Shown: positions 44,434 through 52,306 of the stretch, one piece after another | Layout of the letters: the number at the start of each line of letters is the position of its first letter | Numbering within the stretch: position 1 is the stretch's first letter | Assembly: GCA_027488985.1 (NCBI GenBank) | Contig: JAIYAR010000007.1 | Span: forward strand, 26,746 to 90,745 | From: Comamonadaceae bacterium | GTDB lineage: Bacteria; Pseudomonadota; Gammaproteobacteria; Burkholderiales; Burkholderiaceae_C | Direction of reading: 5' to 3' | DNA length: 64,000 nt | Program-made: the position numbers and the translations under genes | Notes under the pieces: model-generated | The model's database searches: none | The model's input: only the letters and a program-made list of their open reading frames with translations | What the model was told of the DNA's origin: nothing

Positions 44434-45072
44434 TTAGAAGCCGAGGCTGGCCAGCAAATCGTCCACTTGAGACTGATCTGTCACTACTTCCTGGTTGGTT
44501 TGGCCATCGACCACCGGGCCTGCGAGCGCGGGTGTGTACTCGCCAGGCGTGACTGCAGCTTTGGCTGCTGCTTCGGGTGGTGCAGTCTGGATCAGGAGCA
44601 ATACCAGTTGCTCTTCAATCGTGGCAGCCAAATTGACCACCTTGGCAATCACTTGGCCAGTCAGGTCATGGAAGTCCTGCGCCATCATGATTTCGGTCAA
44701 GTGCGCATCAACCTTTTTGCTCGCTTGGTCCACATCGGTGATGAAGTTCATCACATGCCCTTTGGCAACTGCTGCCACCGGATCTTTGACGATGAGTTCA
44801 CCAATGCGGCGCGTTTCTGCGGCGATAAAGTCGTGCTGCTCCTTGGCTTGGTCTACTTGGTTCAGCACCTTCTCGGCGGCCTGGCCGGTCAAGCGGGCAA
44901 TGTAAGAGAGCCGGCTTTTGGCATCCGGCAGTTCACCGGCCCAGTCTTTGACTTTATCTGCCAACCCCAAACCGTTCAGCGAGTCGTGCAGCTGACGCGT
45001 CAGTGCCCCGAGTTGCTGGTGAACTTCTATGGTGCTGAGAGCCGGCGTTGTGGGCGTGGTATCGGTGGACAT
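44434..45072 (-). CDS. cheZ: CheY-P phosphatase CheZ
   Basis: 212 aa. Helical dimeric phosphatase that ends the tumble signal. The catalytic segment MMAQDFHDLTGQV carries the Asp and Gln that attack CheY-P, and the C-terminal QVDDLLASLGF is the CheY-binding peptide. Between them is a disordered linker. Starts 2 bp after cheY, so the pair is coupled. Confidence 0.94.
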   Translation of the reverse strand: MSTDTTPTTPALSTIEVHQQLGALTRQLHDSLNGLGLADKVKDWAGELPDAKSRLSYIARLTGQAAEKVLNQVDQAKEQHDFIAAETRRIGELIVKDPVAAVAKGHVMNFITDVDQASKKVDAHLTEIMMAQDFHDLTGQVIAKVVNLAATIEEQLVLLLIQTAPPEAAAKAAVTPGEYTPALAGPVVDGQTNQEVVTDQSQVDDLLASLGF

Positions 45073-45074
45073 GA

Positions 45075-45464
45075 TTACTTCAAGCCCATTTTGGTCAAAA
45101 TGTGGTTGACTTTGTCTTCGAGGGTAGCTTTTGTAAACGGCTTCACGATGTAGCCCGCTGCACCCTGTTGTGCTGCCAGTACGATGTCTTCCTTGCGTGC
45201 CTCGGCAGTCACCATCAGTACGGGGATGTGCTTGAGCTTCTCGTCTTTTTTGATTTCGGCGAGTAACTGGAACCCGTTCATATTGGGCATATTGATATCG
45301 CTGACCACGAAATCGAAAGTGCTGTTACGCAGCTTTTGCAACGCCGCCACACCGTCTTCGGCCTCATCTGCGTCCGAGTAGCCGCTTTCTTTGAGGAGAT
45401 TTCGCACAATCCGTCGCATGGTGGAGAAGTCATCGACGATGAGAAAGCGCAATTCTTTAGACAT
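45075..45464 (-). CDS. cheY: Chemotaxis response regulator CheY
   Basis: 129-aa single-domain receiver that binds FliM when phosphorylated. [14 protein letters not shown] holds the acidic pair, [12 protein letters not shown] the phospho-acceptor aspartate (about D57), VLMVTAEA the threonine and [11 protein letters not shown] the lysine. All five conserved residues are present. cheA and the other chemotaxis genes are not in the window. Follows motB with a 59-bp gap and is coupled to cheZ. Confidence 0.96.
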   Translation of the reverse strand: MSKELRFLIVDDFSTMRRIVRNLLKESGYSDADEAEDGVAALQKLRNSTFDFVVSDINMPNMNGFQLLAEIKKDEKLKHIPVLMVTAEARKEDIVLAAQQGAAGYIVKPFTKATLEDKVNHILTKMGLK

Positions 45465-45523
45465 AGGTAACCTTTGGCCGTACGGTTTTCAATTTTAACG
45501 AGTATGACTGAATTTTAGAGATT

Positions 45524-46471
45524 TCACGGACTGGCTTTTGTATTTCCTGTTGCTGGAGGCGCAATTTCAGTCTCGGTCTCAGTCTCCAGCGGAATCACCG
45601 CGCCGCCCAGCAGCCTTTCTTCGGCGTCTTTGGTCATGACCAGAATACTAATGCGGCGGTTTGCCGGGCTCAAGGGATTTTGTGGGTCCGCTAACAAACT
45701 CGACGCCATGCCCACCACACGTGCCAGTTTAGCCTCCGGCATGCCTGCTGCAATCAATTCACGCCGGCTGGCATTGGCCCGGTCGGCAGAAAGCTCCCAG
45801 TTGCTGTAGCCCCGGCCTGCGTTTCCGTAGGGGGTCTGGTCCGTGTGACCGTCCAGGCTGATTTTGTTGTCGACATCAGCGAGCGTGACGCCGATTTCTT
45901 TCAGGATGTCGCGCATATACGGTTTGACGCCGGAGCTCCCGATGTCAAACATCGGGCGCCGCTGGTCATCCACGATCTGGATCTGCAAGCCATCGGGCGT
46001 GATTTCCAGCTTGATCTGGGAGCTGAACTCCGCCATCTTGGGGTTATTGGAGATGGTACTGGCGATCTTGGCGGCCAGTGCTGCCAAGGCTTGGGCGTCC
46101 CGCTTGGCTCGCTCCACCTTCCGCTGTTCTCCCGCGTTCTTTTTGGCGGACTTTTCAGTGCCTTCGCCCCGTTTGGATTGGCCGGCTGACTGCGTCAGGT
46201 CGTTACCACCGCCCGTGATCACGCTGTTGCTTGCGCCAGCGCCGGCGCCACCTTGCAGTGCCACCTTCAAAGGGGACTGAAAGTAATCCGATATTCCCTT
46301 TTTGTCGCCTTCGGTCGTACTACCTAACAGCCACATCAGCAAAAAGAAGGCCATCATGGCCGTGACGAAGTCGGCGTAAGCGATCTTCCAGGCGCCACCG
46401 TGTGCAGCGTGGCCGCCTTTTTTGACCCGCTTGATGATGATCGGCTGGAGTTTCTTGGCGTCTCCGGCCAT
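45524..46471 (-). CDS. motB: Flagellar motor stator protein MotB
   Basis: 315 aa. Single membrane helix near the N-terminus in WKIAYADFVTAMMAFFLLMWL, where the aspartate is the proton-binding residue. A plug/linker region follows, then the C-terminal OmpA-like domain (about 150-280, ISLDGHTDQTPY and NWELSADRANASRREL) that anchors the stator to peptidoglycan. The proton type is inferred from overall similarity. Starts 18 bp after motA. Confidence 0.95.
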   Translation of the reverse strand: MAGDAKKLQPIIIKRVKKGGHAAHGGAWKIAYADFVTAMMAFFLLMWLLGSTTEGDKKGISDYFQSPLKVALQGGAGAGASNSVITGGGNDLTQSAGQSKRGEGTEKSAKKNAGEQRKVERAKRDAQALAALAAKIASTISNNPKMAEFSSQIKLEITPDGLQIQIVDDQRRPMFDIGSSGVKPYMRDILKEIGVTLADVDNKISLDGHTDQTPYGNAGRGYSNWELSADRANASRRELIAAGMPEAKLARVVGMASSLLADPQNPLSPANRRISILVMTKDAEERLLGGAVIPLETETETEIAPPATGNTKASP

Positions 46472-46489
46472 GCCTAAGCGCTCCTGCCT

Positions 46490-47347
46490 TTATTTCTTTT
46501 TGACATGCGCCTCCAGCTCACCAAAGGTGGGGCGCTCCGTGGAATACAGCACTTTGCGGCCGAATTCAATGGCGGTAGAGGGGTTGTAGCCCTGCATGCT
46601 GGCCAACAAGGTGGTCTTGATGCATTGGAATTCCTTGCTGCCTTCTTCGACTTTTTGTTCCAACAGGCCGGCAAGTGGCTCTGCAAACGCATAAGCCAAC
46701 AAAATACCCAGGAAAGTCCCCACCAGCGCGGAGCCGATCATCCCGCCCAGCACTGCGGGCGGTTGGCCCACTGAGCCCATGGTGTTCACCACACCCAACA
46801 CCGCCGCCACAATGCCGAACGCAGGCAAGCCACCGGCAATGCGCTGAATTGCCGCAACAGCAGAGTGCTCTTCGTGGTGGTGGGTCTCGATTTCGCTATC
46901 CATGATGGATTCGATCTCGTGGGCATTCAGGTTGCCAGAAACCATCATGCGCAAATAGTCGGTAATGAACTCGACGACGTGGTGGTCGCTCCCGACGGTC
47001 GGGTACTTCTTGAAGATTTCTGATTGCTCGGGTTCTTCCACGTCTTTTTCAATCGCCATCAGGCCCTCTTTGCGGGCTTTCTGGAGAATGTCAAACAGCA
47101 GCGCCAACAATTCCATGTAGCGCGCCTTGGTGTACTTGCTTCCCTTGAAGCAGGCACCCAGACCAGCCATCGTTTTTTTGATGACCTTCATCTGGTTATT
47201 GGCAATGAATGCACCAATCGTGGCGCCGCCAATGGTCAGCATTTCAAAAGGCAAAGCCTTGAGAATCACGCCCATATTCCCGCCGTGCATGGCGTAAACG
47301 CCGAACACACAGCCCAAACAAACAAGCCAACCGACGATTACGAACAT
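46490..47347 (-). CDS. motA: Flagellar motor stator protein MotA
   Basis: 285 aa. Four membrane helices (about 1-20, 33-50, 170-190, 200-222), with a large cytoplasmic loop between the second and third carrying charged residues that contact FliG. Conserved text includes GGATIGAFIANN, GLPAFGIVAAVLGVVNTMGS and PAVLGGMIGSALVGTFLGILLAYAF. First gene of motA-motB-cheY-cheZ. Upstream lies a repeat copy and then flhC on the same strand. Confidence 0.95.
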   Translation of the reverse strand: MFVIVGWLVCLGCVFGVYAMHGGNMGVILKALPFEMLTIGGATIGAFIANNQMKVIKKTMAGLGACFKGSKYTKARYMELLALLFDILQKARKEGLMAIEKDVEEPEQSEIFKKYPTVGSDHHVVEFITDYLRMMVSGNLNAHEIESIMDSEIETHHHEEHSAVAAIQRIAGGLPAFGIVAAVLGVVNTMGSVGQPPAVLGGMIGSALVGTFLGILLAYAFAEPLAGLLEQKVEEGSKEFQCIKTTLLASMQGYNPSTAIEFGRKVLYSTERPTFGELEAHVKKK

Positions 47348-47450
47348 AGCTTTATTGTGACAGGGAAGCCGAGGGCTTCAAGGGTTGAACAACGGGGCTT
47401 TTAGACCCTTGCCCATCATATCGTCCAACTATGAAGCCAGCTTGAATTTC

Positions 47451-47512
47451 TCGTCAAATTGGCCTCTGTCGCTCGTGGATATTGCGCGAGCAGCTATCAA
47501 TTTAGTAGCTTA
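47451..47512 (+). repeat. Dispersed ~60-bp repeat between flhC and motA
   Basis: Best-preserved copy: AAATTGGCC, GCTCGTGGATATTGCGCGAG, CAGCTATCAATTTAGTAGC. It directly adjoins the flhC stop codon (47510-47512). The GCTATC-AATTTA-GTAGC part can form a small hairpin. Confidence 0.75.
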
Positions 47513-48049
47513 GTGAAGCAGAATGCCACCAGCGGCTGCACCTTTGCCGGCGCGGGCAGGCGGGCTGCACAGCCCGCACTCGAAATGGCGGGAGTTTTCA
47601 TAGGCTTCCGACACAAAGTGGCCGCCGCACTTGGAGCACTTGGTCATGGACAGCATGTTGTTGTCGATGAACTTCACCAGGCGCCATGCGCGGGTGATGG
47701 ATAGCAGGGGTTCCACACCGCAAGCCGAAATCTGCTCTGTATAGAGACGGTAGGCGGCCATGATGGCGTCGATGTCTTCCATCGCACTCACTTTGGTGAG
47801 GTACTCATAGGTGTTCTGGAAGAGAGACGCGTGAATGTTGGGCTGCCAAGTCAGAAACCATTCTGTAGAGAAGGGCAGTTGGCCCTTGCTGGGGGATCGG
47901 CCGGCCACTTCCTTATACAGGCGCAACAAGCGCTCGTAGGACAACTCGGTTTCGCTCTCCAGCACTTGCAGGCGCGCGCCCAGCTGAATCAAAGACACTG
48001 CGCGTTCCACTTGCTTGGAATCGTTCAAAACACTTTTCTGGGTGGCCAT
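47510..48049 (-). CDS. flhC: Flagellar master regulator subunit FlhC
   Basis: 179 aa, forming the FlhD4C2 activator that binds class II flagellar promoters. N-terminal VERAVSLIQLGARLQVLESETELSYERLLRLYKEV and the zinc site CSKCGGHFVSEAYENSRHFECGLC (four cysteines) are characteristic, though each of these is a family pattern rather than a proof. Starts 41 bp after flhD. The short C-terminal tail after the zinc site is Ala/Gly-rich. Confidence 0.94.
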   Translation of the reverse strand: MATQKSVLNDSKQVERAVSLIQLGARLQVLESETELSYERLLRLYKEVAGRSPSKGQLPFSTEWFLTWQPNIHASLFQNTYEYLTKVSAMEDIDAIMAAYRLYTEQISACGVEPLLSITRAWRLVKFIDNNMLSMTKCSKCGGHFVSEAYENSRHFECGLCSPPARAGKGAAAGGILLH

Positions 48050-48090
48050 GGTGCTGCTCCTGGACTAAATCGGGTGAGGCTCGGGTGGCT

Positions 48091-48417
48091 TTAGACGGCT
48101 TCTGCGAAGCGGCCGGCCATCAGGATGCTGGCGTGCAGCTTGGTGGTGGCGTCGTTGTCGACCTTGTTCACCGAGTGGTTGGTCAGCAGGTTCCAGACGA
48201 TGTCGTCATCGACGCGGAAGCGGCACAGCAACATGTTGCCGGAGGCAATACGCATGATTTGTGCGGGGGAGAGTGCGCCGATCAGGTCGGCAGCTTCTTC
48301 CGACATGCCCAAGCGGAACAGGGCTTCGGCCTTGTCTTGGCGGATGAGGGTTTGTGCCAGCATGAGGTAGGTCATGTTGGCTTCGCGGATCTCGGCGAGG
48401 ATTTGTTCGTTACGCAT
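48091..48417 (-). CDS. flhD: Flagellar master regulator subunit FlhD
   Basis: 108 aa, close to the usual 105-116. NEQILAEIREANMTYLMLAQTLIRQDKAEALFRLGMSEEAADLIGALSPAQIMRIA follows the FlhD pattern from start to end. The ribosome site AGGAGCTGAATC precedes ATG 48417. First gene of flhDC; this is the class I unit that starts the cascade seen in the rest of the cluster. Confidence 0.93.
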   Translation of the reverse strand: MRNEQILAEIREANMTYLMLAQTLIRQDKAEALFRLGMSEEAADLIGALSPAQIMRIASGNMLLCRFRVDDDIVWNLLTNHSVNKVDNDATTKLHASILMAGRFAEAV

Positions 48418-48759
48418 GATTCAGCTCCTGGTTGGGGGCGATTTGTTTAAATCACCATGGAGCGAATTCTGGGCGGCAAGGCCCGGAACTTGAATCGGAA
48501 AATGGCTAATCCGCGTGTCAGAAACGCGAGAGCGCCGTGTAAGAAGAAATCCTACAAGCGCGAATCAGGGTGGAATCGGAGCGGCGCAATGCCTGCACCT
48601 GTCTCTTGGATATCGGCAGTCAGAGCGATATCTGAAGTGCTCATTGAAGGCGGTGCGCAAGGTAGCCCGCATACGGGTGCGCAGAAAAAAGGTCGAAACA
48701 TCTCATGACCCGCAGGCCCGGATAAATCCCATCAGGCGTAAGCCGGGGAGGCCCCCGAC
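48418..48759. other. Region upstream of flhDC
   Basis: No gene is supported in these 342 bp between flhD and the end of the first flagellin gene. It must hold the flhDC promoter and presumably its regulatory sites. A GATTTAAACAAATCG-like partial palindrome lies just before the flhD ribosome site. I could not pick a convincing -35/-10 pair by eye. A GC hairpin right after the flagellin stop (about 48741-48758) may help end that transcript but has no U-tract. Confidence 0.5.
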
Positions 48760-50274
48760 TTAGCCTTTGAGCAACTGCAAAACGCCTTGTGGCAACTGGT
48801 TCGCTTGCGCCACCATCGCTGTACCCGCCTGCTGCAGGATCTGGGTGCGAGAGAGATTCGCTGTTTCCATTGCGAAGTCTGCGTCCTGGATGCGCGAGCG
48901 CGACGCGGACAGGTTCTCGCTATTGGTCTGCAAGTTCTCTATCGTGGTCAGGAACCGGTTTTGCACCGCACCGAGCTGTGCACGGTTGGCACTCACCGAA
49001 GCCAATGCACCATCCACTACCAGCAAGGCCGCATTGGCACCGGCTTGGGTACTGATATCAATTGCCGCCACGGAAGACAGCGCGCTACCTGCGGAACCGC
49101 CTGCAATCAGGGTGCCAGTGGCATCGGTGCTGGAGATGGTGAAACCATTGGAGGAGTTCAGCGCAACCTTGCCGCCAACTGCCACGGCTACGTCAGAAGT
49201 TGCTGTTGCCGTGCCGCCTGTAGCCGGCTGAAAGCTGACTGGGGTCAGTGTGTCTTCGCCGACCAGGATGGCACCGGTCAATCCGCCGGTGGTGTTCTGA
49301 TTCAAGATCTTGATGTCGTCACCATCGGCTTGGGTCAATACCAGGTTGCCGGTTTTGTCGGCCACAGCGGTAATGCCGGTGGTGCCACTTTGTGCGTTGA
49401 TGGCCTGTGCCAGAGGCGCCAAGTCACTGGCGTTATTCACGGTGGCAGACACCACGATAGGCGTGGTGTTTGCACCGGTCAGCTGAAACTGGACCGAGCC
49501 GGTTGTTACGTTTGACAGCGTGGCTTTGGTGGTGGCAATCGCGGTCACGCCGCTGAGTGATGTGAACGCGTTGATGGCGGTCGCAACCGCTTTGGCGCTG
49601 CTTCCTGCTGCCAAGGTACCGGTGGCAGGAATCGTGTTGACAGTGCCATTGCCAGCCAGTGTCAGGGTTTGTGCCAAAAAGCCATTCACCGCTGCACCCA
49701 ATGTCGCTCCGACGGCCGCAGTCGCCATGCTTGGCGAAGTGGCTTGCGAGCTGACCAGGTTGTTGCCCATGTCGATGGCACGTGCGCTGGTTACGCTGAC
49801 GCCAATGGTCTGGTTCGCGTTGGCACCCACTTGGAACTGCTGGGTGGTATAGCTTCCGTCCAGCAGTTTCAAGCCGTTGAACTCGGTCTGGTTACCCACC
49901 CGGGCAATTTCAGTGGTGAGTTGCAGTACTTCTTGTTGCAGTGCCAAGCGGTCGCTGGCGCTGTTGGTGCCGTTGGCTGCTTGCACCGCCAGTTCGCGGA
50001 TGCGTTGCAAGTTGCTGGAAGTGCTGCCCAAAGCACCTTCAGCCACCTGAGCCAGGGAGATGCCGTCGTTGGCATTGCGAGCCGCTTGGTTCAGCCCGCG
50101 GATCTGGGAGGTCATGCGATCGGTGATCGCCAAACCAGCAGCGTCGTCCTTGGCGCTGTTGATGCGCAAGCCGGAAGACAGGCGTTGCATGGAAGTGGTC
50201 AAAGACGCTTGTGATGCCGCGAGATTGCGCTGCGCAGTCAGCGACTGGATATTGGTGTTGATAGTTGAGGCCAT
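48760..50274 (-). CDS. fliC: Flagellin (copy 1)
   Basis: 504-aa filament subunit. Conserved D0/D1 N-terminus (SLTAQRNLAASQASLTTSMQRLSSGLRINSAKDDAAGLAI pattern, about 1-150) and C-terminus (DADFAMETANLSRTQILQQAGTAMVAQANQLPQGVLQLL pattern). The central region (about 170-400) is variable, Ala/Thr/Gly-rich and exposed, and differs fully from copy 2. Exported with chaperone FliS. Divergent from copy 2 across 435 bp; both starts follow leaders of about 135 nt. A weaker sigma-28 match lies at 50415-50441. Confidence 0.95.
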   Translation of the reverse strand: MASTINTNIQSLTAQRNLAASQASLTTSMQRLSSGLRINSAKDDAAGLAITDRMTSQIRGLNQAARNANDGISLAQVAEGALGSTSSNLQRIRELAVQAANGTNSASDRLALQQEVLQLTTEIARVGNQTEFNGLKLLDGSYTTQQFQVGANANQTIGVSVTSARAIDMGNNLVSSQATSPSMATAAVGATLGAAVNGFLAQTLTLAGNGTVNTIPATGTLAAGSSAKAVATAINAFTSLSGVTAIATTKATLSNVTTGSVQFQLTGANTTPIVVSATVNNASDLAPLAQAINAQSGTTGITAVADKTGNLVLTQADGDDIKILNQNTTGGLTGAILVGEDTLTPVSFQPATGGTATATSDVAVAVGGKVALNSSNGFTISSTDATGTLIAGGSAGSALSSVAAIDISTQAGANAALLVVDGALASVSANRAQLGAVQNRFLTTIENLQTNSENLSASRSRIQDADFAMETANLSRTQILQQAGTAMVAQANQLPQGVLQLLKG

Positions 50275-50414
50275 TGCGAAACTCCTAAAAAGAATGAACC
50301 GGCGTCGCCGCCGATTGCAAAGCCTGCTTACCCGCAGACAATCAGTAACGATGGGATGAATTCTGGAGATTCACGTTTTTCACAAAAACGCGATAAGCGG
50401 CCGGAAAAGCGGCC

Positions 50415-50441
50415 ATATCCAATCGGATTTGCGAATCTTTA
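50415..50441 (-). promoter_or_regulatory. Candidate sigma-28 promoter of flagellin copy 1
   Basis: On the minus strand TAAAGATT-N11-TTGGATAT. The -35 matches seven of eight bases of TAAAGTTT, but the -10 matches only four of eight of GCCGATAA. Its distance from the start codon mirrors that of the good promoter of copy 2. Confidence 0.45.
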
Positions 50442-50544
50442 TAGGGGTAAACCCTTAAATGCAGGATTTGGGGTGTAAATACCCGGCTAATCGATTTTTC
50501 CAGCCCAAAGCAGCGTGTTAAGGGCGACTTGCTTCGGATTGACC

Positions 50545-50571
50545 TAAAGTTTTTTTGAGAACTCCCGAAAA
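50545..50571 (+). promoter_or_regulatory. Sigma-28 (FliA) promoter of flagellin copy 2
   Basis: TAAAGTTT-N11-CCCGAAAA against TAAAGTTT-N11-GCCGATAA: the -35 is perfect, the -10 six of eight, and the spacing exact. It predicts a leader of about 130 nt before ATG 50710. Confidence 0.82.
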
Positions 50572-50709
50572 CAAAACCAACGGGTTCATAGCGGGCTCGT
50601 CGTCCGGAAGGCATCTCCTGGGGTGCGCCGGTCATAGTGTCAGCAGCAATGCTGGCGTTGAGATCGGCATTCCGCCGGATTAAGTGAGTCTTTTTAAGGA
50701 GTTACCAAA

Positions 50710-52125
50710 ATGGCTTCCACCATCAATACCAACATCAACTCGTTGACTGCACAACGCAACTTGTCGATGTCCCAATCCTCGTTGTCTACCTCGATGCAAC
50801 GCTTGTCTTCCGGCTTGCGCATCAACAGCGCGAAGGACGACGCTGCAGGTTTGGCAATTTCTGACCGTTTCACATCGCAGATCCGTGGCGCCACCCAGGC
50901 GGCCCGCAATGCGAACGACGGTATCTCTCTGGCGCAAACAGCTGAAGGCGCGTTGGGCTCCATCGGTACTAACCTGCAACGTATCCGTGAACTGTCAGTG
51001 CAGTCTGCCAACGCGACCAACAGCGCCAGCGACCGTGCCGCTTTGCAACAGGAAGTCGCGCAGCTGGCATCTGAAATTGAACGCGTAGCGACTCAAACTC
51101 AGTTCAACGGTATCAACCTCCTGGACGGTTCTTTCACCGCCCAGGCTTTCCAAGTGGGTGCCAACGTGGGCCAGACTATCACTGTGTCCGGCATCGACTC
51201 TGCACGCGGTTCTGACCTCGGCAAGTACAACGGTGTCAATCTGACCAACGTGAGCATCGGTACTGCCGACAGCACTGCGACTGCGCAAAACATTGTGATC
51301 GGTGGGACCACCTACAACCTGGGCAGCATCACAAACGACGCCAAGGTGATTGCCAATGCGATTACTGCGCAGAACATTGCCGGCATGACAGCTACCGCCA
51401 ACAAGACTACCGTTGCAGGCGGCACACAAGCGGTCACAACTACAACTGCCGGTACTGCAACACTGTCTGTCAATGGCGTGTCGCTTACCCTGAATGCCAC
51501 TACGGATGCTGCAACCAACCGCGCCAACGCCGTCACTGCATTTAACAACGCCTCGGCTTCCACTGGTGTGACTGCCAAAGACACCGGTGCCGGTGTGGAG
51601 TTGACCGCTGCTGATGGACGCAACATTGCAGTCTCCGGCTTTGCTCTGGGCACTGCGGTAGCAACCACTATTGCCGACTTCGGTCTGGCGGCAGAAGCGG
51701 TTACCGGCGGCACGTTGAATATCGATTACGTGGCTCCTACCGGTGTCACCGGTACCGTGGCTGCCACAGGTGACTGGACCTTGGCGGCAACCAACATTGC
51801 CAGCACCGGCACCGCCGTGAATGCGCTGGATATTTCGACAGTCAATGGCGCCAACTCTGCAATCAAGTCGGTCGACGCGGCTCTTTCCAACATCAACTCC
51901 AGCCGCGCTACGCTGGGTGCGATTCAGAACCGCTTCTCCTCGACTGTTGAGAATCTGCAAACATCGTCCGAGAACTTGTCTGCTTCCCGCTCACGCATCC
52001 AGGATGCTGACTTTGCTTCTGAAACCGCCAACCTGTCCCGTGCGCAGATCCTGCAACAGGCTGGTACCGCGATGGTGGCTCAGGCGAACCAGCTGCCCCA
52101 GGGCGTTCTGGCTCTCTTGCGTTAA
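50710..52125 (+). CDS. fliC: Flagellin (copy 2)
   Basis: 471 aa. N-terminal (TINTNINSLTAQRNLSMSQS, MQRLSSGLRINSAKDDAAGL) and C-terminal (ETANLSRAQILQQAGTAMVA, QANQLPQGVLALL) D0/D1 domains match copy 1 closely. The variable centre (about 165-385) differs. ATG 50710 follows AAGGAG. It is reached by a strong sigma-28 promoter and ends at a strong terminator, so it forms a single-gene unit. The two flagellins could build a mixed or alternating filament. Confidence 0.95.
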   Translation: MASTINTNINSLTAQRNLSMSQSSLSTSMQRLSSGLRINSAKDDAAGLAISDRFTSQIRGATQAARNANDGISLAQTAEGALGSIGTNLQRIRELSVQSANATNSASDRAALQQEVAQLASEIERVATQTQFNGINLLDGSFTAQAFQVGANVGQTITVSGIDSARGSDLGKYNGVNLTNVSIGTADSTATAQNIVIGGTTYNLGSITNDAKVIANAITAQNIAGMTATANKTTVAGGTQAVTTTTAGTATLSVNGVSLTLNATTDAATNRANAVTAFNNASASTGVTAKDTGAGVELTAADGRNIAVSGFALGTAVATTIADFGLAAEAVTGGTLNIDYVAPTGVTGTVAATGDWTLAATNIASTGTAVNALDISTVNGANSAIKSVDAALSNINSSRATLGAIQNRFSSTVENLQTSSENLSASRSRIQDADFASETANLSRAQILQQAGTAMVAQANQLPQGVLALLR

Positions 52126-52167
52126 ACCGGGTCGGGTGGCCGCGCCAGGCGGCCCCTCAGACTCCAC

Positions 52168-52201
52168 AGCGACAACCGTTCATCCGGTTGTCGCTTTTTT
52201 T
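52168..52201 (+). terminator. Intrinsic terminator after flagellin copy 2
   Basis: Perfect 11-bp stem AGCGACAACCG / CGGTTGTCGCT with a 6-nt loop, followed by seven T. One of the clearest terminators in the window. Confidence 0.93.
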
Positions 52202-52249
52202 ATGGGCGATCCATTTCAGATTGGCGGGTGATTGCCGATTAATTAAGCC

Positions 52250-52276
52250 TTTAGAGGTGATTCCGCCTCCCCATAA
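52250..52276 (+). promoter_or_regulatory. Candidate sigma-28 promoter of fliD
   Basis: TTTAGAGG-N11-CCCCATAA: the -10 matches six of eight bases of GCCGATAA, the -35 is weak. It lies 31 bp before the fliD start, right after the flagellin terminator, so some promoter is required here. Confidence 0.4.
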
Positions 52277-52306
52277 TCACGGCTGGTATCAGTCTGGAGG
52301 TTCGGT

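Larger units (their letters stand above)
50275..50709. other. Divergent flagellin promoter region
   Basis: No gene is supported. It holds a strong sigma-28 match toward copy 2 and a weaker one toward copy 1. Each sits about 135 nt from its start codon, implying long matched leaders. Confidence 0.65.

Noticed and set aside
43615-45153. Plus-strand frame of 512 codons opposite flhB and cheZ
   Set aside because: Spans two well-supported genes and their gap on the other strand; shadow.
48741-48758. GC-rich hairpin after flagellin copy 1 as a terminator
   Set aside because: Stem is short and no U-tract follows; mentioned only within the intergenic entry.
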